From Lachnospira multipara LB2003 (GTDB lineage Bacteria > Bacillota > Clostridia > Lachnospirales > Lachnospiraceae): a stretch of 64,000 nt of DNA. A program made the translations under genes and the position numbers. This document shows positions 59,632 through 64,000 of the stretch, one piece after another. Location: positions 496,001 to 560,000 of the forward strand of contig NZ_JNKW01000001.1 in assembly GCF_000702205.1 (NCBI RefSeq), given 5' to 3'. The notes beneath the pieces are model-generated. The model did no database searches and was not told where the DNA came from. It worked only from the letters and a program-made list of their open reading frames with translations. Numbering within the stretch: position 1 is the stretch's first letter; the number at the start of each line of letters is the position of its first letter.

Positions 59632-61986
59632 TTAGCTATTTATAACAAGGCTATTATCTAGCACTTCTGTCATATTCTTGACATATACAATGTCTAATTT
59701 GCTAGTGATTTCTTCGTCAAATTCTTCCACATCACTTTTATTATCAGCCGGAACTAAAACCTTAGTAATTCCAGCAGCCTTAGCAGCAAGAAGTTTTTCC
59801 TTTAGTCCACCAATGGCTAAAACCTTACCTCTTAAAGTAATTTCACCTGTCATGGCAAGATTTGATAACACCTTAATATTAGTTACAGCTGATAATATAC
59901 CCGTTGCAAGGGTTATACCTGCTGAAGGACCATCTTTAGGAATTGCTCCCTCTGGAATGTGAATATGTATATTATGCTTTTCAAAAAAGTCGCTGTCAAC
60001 TTTATATTTTCCCTTTTCTGTAATTGATCTTACATAGGAAAGGGCTATCATAGCAGACTCTTTCATTACATCACCCATACAACCTGTTAGCTTTAATTCA
60101 CCTTTACCTGGCATTGTATTAACTTCAATTTCTAGTGTATCACCACCAACACTAGTCCAAGCAAGTCCTCTAACAATTCCAACATCTGGAGCTTTATTTT
60201 TTTGATCCTGTCTATACTTTTCCTTACCTAGGAATTCGCTTAAATTCTTATCTGTAACCTTTACTGTATCCTTTATATCCTTGTTTCTTGTACCATCCTC
60301 GTTAAAGGCCCCTGACTCATATAAGTTTTTGACTGCTTTTCTACAAAGCTTACTAATCTGTCTTTCCAGATTTCTTACACCAGCCTCCTTAGTATAGCCA
60401 CTAATAAGCTTATAAATAGCCTTATCACTTATTTTTAAATCCTTTTGCATTAAACCATTTTTCTTAATCTGTTTCTTAATTAAGTGTTCCTTAGCAATAT
60501 GGAATTTTTCATTCTCAGTGTAGCTATTTAGCTCGATGATTTCCATTCTGTCTAGTAAAGGTCTAGAAATAGTCGACAAATCATTTGCTGTTGCAATAAA
60601 TAACACGTTAGAAAGGTCAACTGGCATTTCTATATAATGATCTAAAAAATGCGTATTTTGCTCACTATCTAGCACTTCTAAAAGTGCTGCTGATGTATCG
60701 CCCTTATAATCTGAACTTATTTTGTCAATTTCATCAAGCAACATTAATGGATTATTGCTTCCTGCACTTACCAATCCATCTATAATTCTACCTGGCATTG
60801 CTCCTATATATGTCTTTCTATGGCCTCTAATTTCAGCCTCGTCCTTAACACCACCAAGACAAATTCTTACATAATTCTTATTAAGAGCTTTTGCCACACT
60901 TCTTGCTATAGATGTCTTACCTGTTCCTGGAGGTCCCACAAGACATATAATTGGCGCATTACCCTTATCTGTAATATTTCTAACAGCTAGTGTTTCTAAC
61001 ACTCTTTCCTTGATCTCTTTAAGTCCATAATGATCCTCATCTAAGATTTTCTTAGCGTTAAAAATATCCTTATTGTCTTCTGTTTCATTATTCCATGGAA
61101 GTTCTAAACAATTCTCAATATATGTTCTTTGCACATTAGCCTCTGATGAACTTCCCTGGATCTCCTTTAATCTTCTTAATTCCTTTAAAAGTTTATCCTT
61201 AACATAGTCCTCTGCATTTAATTCCATGATTTTTTGTTTAAAATCGTCAATTTCTGAAATTAAATCACCATATAACTCTTCATTTATTACACCAGCCTGT
61301 TCCTTAAGTATGTATTCTCGCTGGTTTTTATCCACTTTTTCCTTAACCTTTATAGCTAATTCTTCTCTAATTGCAAAAGCATTGCACTCCTCTATCATCA
61401 CTTTTCCAATATATTCATACATTTCTTCCACATCTGTTATTTCTAAGACATGTTGTCTCATTTCATAATCCATTGGAAAATCTATACTTATTGACTCTAA
61501 CAGCTTATCTATATCATTTATTCCTAACCAATTAGTTAATATATCCCTACTCATCTTAACATTAGCTATACCGTATCTTTTGACTAATTCATGTATCCCC
61601 ATTACCATTGCCCTATTAGTCACTTCATCTGGCTTAATTAAATGAGACATAAATGGCGAAACTGATGCCATTAAATAATCATCTCTATCCTCTAACTCTA
61701 ATAAATTGGCCTTTAAATTACCCTCTACCTGAATTCTTAAAATCTTATTAGGTAACTTTACAACCTGCTTAATCTTAGCAATACAACCAACTTCAAATAA
61801 ATCATCGATTTCTGGAGCTAGATTTTCTGAATCTCTTTGTGATACAAGAAAAATCATTTGATTTTGCTGCATAGCTCTATTAGTCGCCATTATTGATTTT
61901 TTTCTGCTAATATCTATCTGTATTACCATTCCTGGTAGTACTGTGATATTTCTTAATGGTATAACTGGTAAGCTTAAATCCTTCAT
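59632..61986 (-). CDS. lon: ATP-dependent Lon protease
   Basis: The 784-residue protein has the N-terminal substrate domain (LPVIPLRNITVLPGMV), helical middle, AAA+ module (GPPGTGKTSIARS, LLDEIDKIS, arginine in NPLMLLDEID context) and the C-terminal protease with the Ser-Lys dyad in PKDGPSAGITLATG and GGLKEKLLAAKAAG. It degrades misfolded and regulatory proteins. Length and domain order match bacterial LonA. It lies downstream of clpX, separated by a terminator hairpin. Confidence 0.97.
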   Translation of the reverse strand: MKDLSLPVIPLRNITVLPGMVIQIDISRKKSIMATNRAMQQNQMIFLVSQRDSENLAPEIDDLFEVGCIAKIKQVVKLPNKILRIQVEGNLKANLLELEDRDDYLMASVSPFMSHLIKPDEVTNRAMVMGIHELVKRYGIANVKMSRDILTNWLGINDIDKLLESISIDFPMDYEMRQHVLEITDVEEMYEYIGKVMIEECNAFAIREELAIKVKEKVDKNQREYILKEQAGVINEELYGDLISEIDDFKQKIMELNAEDYVKDKLLKELRRLKEIQGSSSEANVQRTYIENCLELPWNNETEDNKDIFNAKKILDEDHYGLKEIKERVLETLAVRNITDKGNAPIICLVGPPGTGKTSIARSVAKALNKNYVRICLGGVKDEAEIRGHRKTYIGAMPGRIIDGLVSAGSNNPLMLLDEIDKISSDYKGDTSAALLEVLDSEQNTHFLDHYIEMPVDLSNVLFIATANDLSTISRPLLDRMEIIELNSYTENEKFHIAKEHLIKKQIKKNGLMQKDLKISDKAIYKLISGYTKEAGVRNLERQISKLCRKAVKNLYESGAFNEDGTRNKDIKDTVKVTDKNLSEFLGKEKYRQDQKNKAPDVGIVRGLAWTSVGGDTLEIEVNTMPGKGELKLTGCMGDVMKESAMIALSYVRSITEKGKYKVDSDFFEKHNIHIHIPEGAIPKDGPSAGITLATGILSAVTNIKVLSNLAMTGEITLRGKVLAIGGLKEKLLAAKAAGITKVLVPADNKSDVEEFDEEITSKLDIVYVKNMTEVLDNSLVINS

Positions 61987-62017
61987 ATCATTCTTCCTTT
62001 TAGCTCTAATTCATAAT

Positions 62018-62056
62018 TAAAAATAGTGATTGACAGAAATATCCGCCAATCACTAT
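62018..62056 (-). terminator. Terminator of clpX
   Basis: Stem ATAGTGATTG/CAATCACTAT (62023-62032 with 62047-62056), then TTTTTAATT on the minus strand. Confidence 0.82.
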
Positions 62057-62064
62057 GTATAAAA

Positions 62065-63336
62065 CTATTGTGCTTTTTTAGATACCTTGTCAGTTCTATA
62101 TTCAAGAAGCGGTTTTGAGATTCCCTCAACAGCTTCCTTAGTTATGATACATTTTGAAATTGTATCATCTGATGGTATTTCATACATTGTCTCATTCATT
62201 ACAGACTCTAAGATTGAACGAAGACCTCTTGCACCTGTCTTTCTTTCAAAACTCTTATGTGCAATTTCTCTAATAGCGTCATCTCTAAATTCAAGTTCAA
62301 CCTCATCAAGACTAAATAATGCCTGATACTGCTTAACAATAGCGTTCTTTGGTTCCTTTAAAATTCTTACTAAGGCATCTTCATCTAAGGAATCAAGTGC
62401 TACTACAACTGGCACTCTACCTACAAATTCAGGAATAAGACCAAATTTAATGAAGTCCTGAGGAAGTGCCTTATGGAACATCTCACCAACTGTTTCTTTT
62501 GACTTTTCATGAAGTTCAGAATTAAATCCAATTGAACTTTGATCCATTCGCGATTCAATAATTTTCTCTAATCCATCAAAAGCACCACCACAAATAAATA
62601 AAATATTAGTTGTGTTAATAGGAATAAGCTCCTGCTGTGGATGCTTACGACCACCCTGAGGTGGAACTGATGCATCAGTACCTTCTAAAATCTTTAAAAG
62701 TGCCTGCTGAACGCCTTCACCAGATACATCTCTTGTAATAGAGACATTCTCTGATTTCTTTGTAATCTTATCAATTTCATCGATATAAACAATACCATAC
62801 TGAGCTTTTTCCACGTCATAATCTGCTGCCTGGATAAGCTTAAGTAAGATATTCTCCACATCTTCACCTACGTAACCAGCTTCTGTAAGTGTTGTAGCAT
62901 CTGCAATTGCAAATGGCACATTAAGAAGTCTAGCTAAGTTTTGTGCAAGGAAAGTCTTACCTGAACCTGTTGGTCCTAACATAAGAATGTTACTCTTTTG
63001 TAGTTCAACATCCAAGTCTCTTCCCGATAAAATTCTCTTATAATGATTATAAACAGCTACTGATAAAACTTTCTTAGCTTCATCTTGACCAATTACATAA
63101 TCATCGAGGAATTCTTTAATTTCCTTTGGCTTAAGTAAGTTAATATTTAAGTCATCAGCTGCATCTAATTCAGCAGTATCAAATTCCTCATCGAGAATAT
63201 CACTGCAGATACCCACGCACTCATCACAAATATAAGCGCCATTAGGTCCAGCTATAAGCTTTTTTACTTGATCCTGAGATTTATTACAGAATGAGCATCT
63301 AAGCTTATTGCCTTCATCTGTTGTTCTTCCTGCCAT
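62065..63336 (-). CDS. clpX: ClpX unfoldase
   Basis: The 423-residue protein has the N-terminal zinc-binding domain (CSFCNKSQ...CDECV), the AAA+ P-loop [14 protein letters not shown], Walker [11 protein letters not shown] and the sensor and pore region GYVGEDVE typical of ClpX, with the IGFN-type loop for ClpP docking seen as SSIGFNSE. It unfolds tagged substrates and feeds them to ClpP, whose gene precedes it by 25 bases. Confidence 0.97.
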   Translation of the reverse strand: MAGRTTDEGNKLRCSFCNKSQDQVKKLIAGPNGAYICDECVGICSDILDEEFDTAELDAADDLNINLLKPKEIKEFLDDYVIGQDEAKKVLSVAVYNHYKRILSGRDLDVELQKSNILMLGPTGSGKTFLAQNLARLLNVPFAIADATTLTEAGYVGEDVENILLKLIQAADYDVEKAQYGIVYIDEIDKITKKSENVSITRDVSGEGVQQALLKILEGTDASVPPQGGRKHPQQELIPINTTNILFICGGAFDGLEKIIESRMDQSSIGFNSELHEKSKETVGEMFHKALPQDFIKFGLIPEFVGRVPVVVALDSLDEDALVRILKEPKNAIVKQYQALFSLDEVELEFRDDAIREIAHKSFERKTGARGLRSILESVMNETMYEIPSDDTISKCIITKEAVEGISKPLLEYRTDKVSKKAQ

Positions 63337-63360
63337 GTTAACTCTCTCCTATAATTATAT

Positions 63361-63945
63361 TTAGTTTCTCTTTTCAACTACACTATCAATAAGTCCATAA
63401 GCAAGAGCTTCCTGAGCTGTCATGTAGTTGTCACGTTCTGTATCTCTAGCTATTTCTTCTACTGATTTACCAGTATTAGCAGCTAAGATTTCATTTAATT
63501 TATTACGAGTCTTTAAAATATTCTCTGCAACGATTCTAATTTCAGTTTCCTGACCTCTAGCGCCACCTGATGGCTGATGAATCATAATTTCTGAATTAGG
63601 AAGTGCAAGTCTCTTTCCCTTAGTACCGCCTGATAAAAGGAATGCACCCATACTAGCTGCAAGACCAAGACAAATTGTTGAAACATCACACTTAATATAT
63701 TGCATTGTATCGTAAATAGCAAAACCTGCTGATACAGATCCACCAGGACTGTTAATATAGAAATGAATATCCTTACTTGGATCTTCAGCTTCTAAAAAAA
63801 GCATCTGAGCAACAACAAGATTTGCTGAAACATCAGTTACTTCTTCACCTAAAAATACAATTCTATCTTTTAATAATCTAGAGTAGATATCATAAGATCT
63901 CTCGCCTCTACTATTTTGTTCAATGACATATGGTACGAAACTCAT
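63361..63945 (-). CDS. clpP: ATP-dependent Clp protease proteolytic subunit
   Basis: The 194-residue protein has the serine in [17 protein letters not shown], the histidine in [13 protein letters not shown] and the aspartate in [12 protein letters not shown], so the triad is intact. ClpP tetradecamers degrade proteins delivered by ClpX. ATG at 63945 follows AGGAGG; a longer frame without a ribosome site is rejected. A small imperfect dyad lies in the leader (63961-63979). The trigger factor gene often found upstream would be beyond the window. Confidence 0.96.
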   Translation of the reverse strand: MSFVPYVIEQNSRGERSYDIYSRLLKDRIVFLGEEVTDVSANLVVAQMLFLEAEDPSKDIHFYINSPGGSVSAGFAIYDTMQYIKCDVSTICLGLAASMGAFLLSGGTKGKRLALPNSEIMIHQPSGGARGQETEIRIVAENILKTRNKLNEILAANTGKSVEEIARDTERDNYMTAQEALAYGLIDSVVEKRN

Positions 63946-64000
63946 TATTTCCTCCTTCAAATGCACCTCAATAGAGTGCACTTTCTTATTTTCATATTAA

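Overview
The window is AT-rich, densely coded DNA from a low-GC anaerobic Firmicute, most likely a gut member of the Lachnospiraceae (class Clostridia). The evidence is the six-cysteine SCIFF peptide with its radical SAM maturase, fused SecDF, a redox repressor Rex, DUF4364, DUF1385 and DUF5692 proteins, a carboxyspermidine-type polyamine pathway, and strong AGGAGG ribosome sites. Most genes are housekeeping genes, predominantly on the minus strand.

Layout. 1-9.5 kb (minus): 5' part of ilvN, a diguanylate cyclase, a CorC-like CBS protein, Nnr, an unknown coiled-coil protein, Rex, and a split methionine synthase (MetH core plus separate activation domain). 9.6-16.3 kb (plus): ABC-F ATPase, HU, a structured non-coding RNA candidate, then CYTH triphosphatase, ClC channel and RecJ. 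16.3-22.3 kb (minus): SecDF, SCIFF maturase, SCIFF peptide, shikimate kinase, a secreted C39-like peptidase and a small unknown gene with a LexA-like box. 22.8-27.2 kb: two divergent tRNA-Leu genes, an AEC transporter ending inside tandem 35-bp repeats, a small RNA candidate, a SpeE-like methyltransferase, a His-less HPr-like protein and a membrane diguanylate cyclase.

27.2-40.9 kb (minus) is a polyamine operon. SpeA, AguA and AguB make putrescine from arginine via agmatine and N-carbamoylputrescine; carboxynorspermidine/carboxyspermidine dehydrogenase and NspC make spermidine; SpeE is also present. Downstream in the same run lie a fusion of a Tet(M)-like ribosomal GTPase to a Rae1/YacP-type NYN nuclease, an SGNH esterase and a lipid kinase. 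The 780-bp leader of speA holds a promoter, a structured RNA candidate with its own terminator, and arrays of hairpins.

40.9-49.7 kb (minus): NSS transporter, alpha/beta hydrolase, the NAD de novo genes nadA-nadB-nadC with their repressor NiaR and a convincing operator over the nadA -35 box, RNase HI and two membrane proteins. 50-55.8 kb (minus): prfA, prmC, DUF1385, rpmE and a Rho with a long Asn/Arg-rich insertion. 56-58.9 kb (plus): malic enzyme, a radical SAM protein and a DUF4364 regulator. 58.9-64 kb (minus): clpP-clpX-lon-ysxC protein quality control and ribosome assembly.

The strongest candidates for something undescribed are the GTPase-NYN fusion (29786-32407), the non-coding RNA with C-rich loops (about 12250-12620), and the structured RNA upstream of speA (about 40584-40872).
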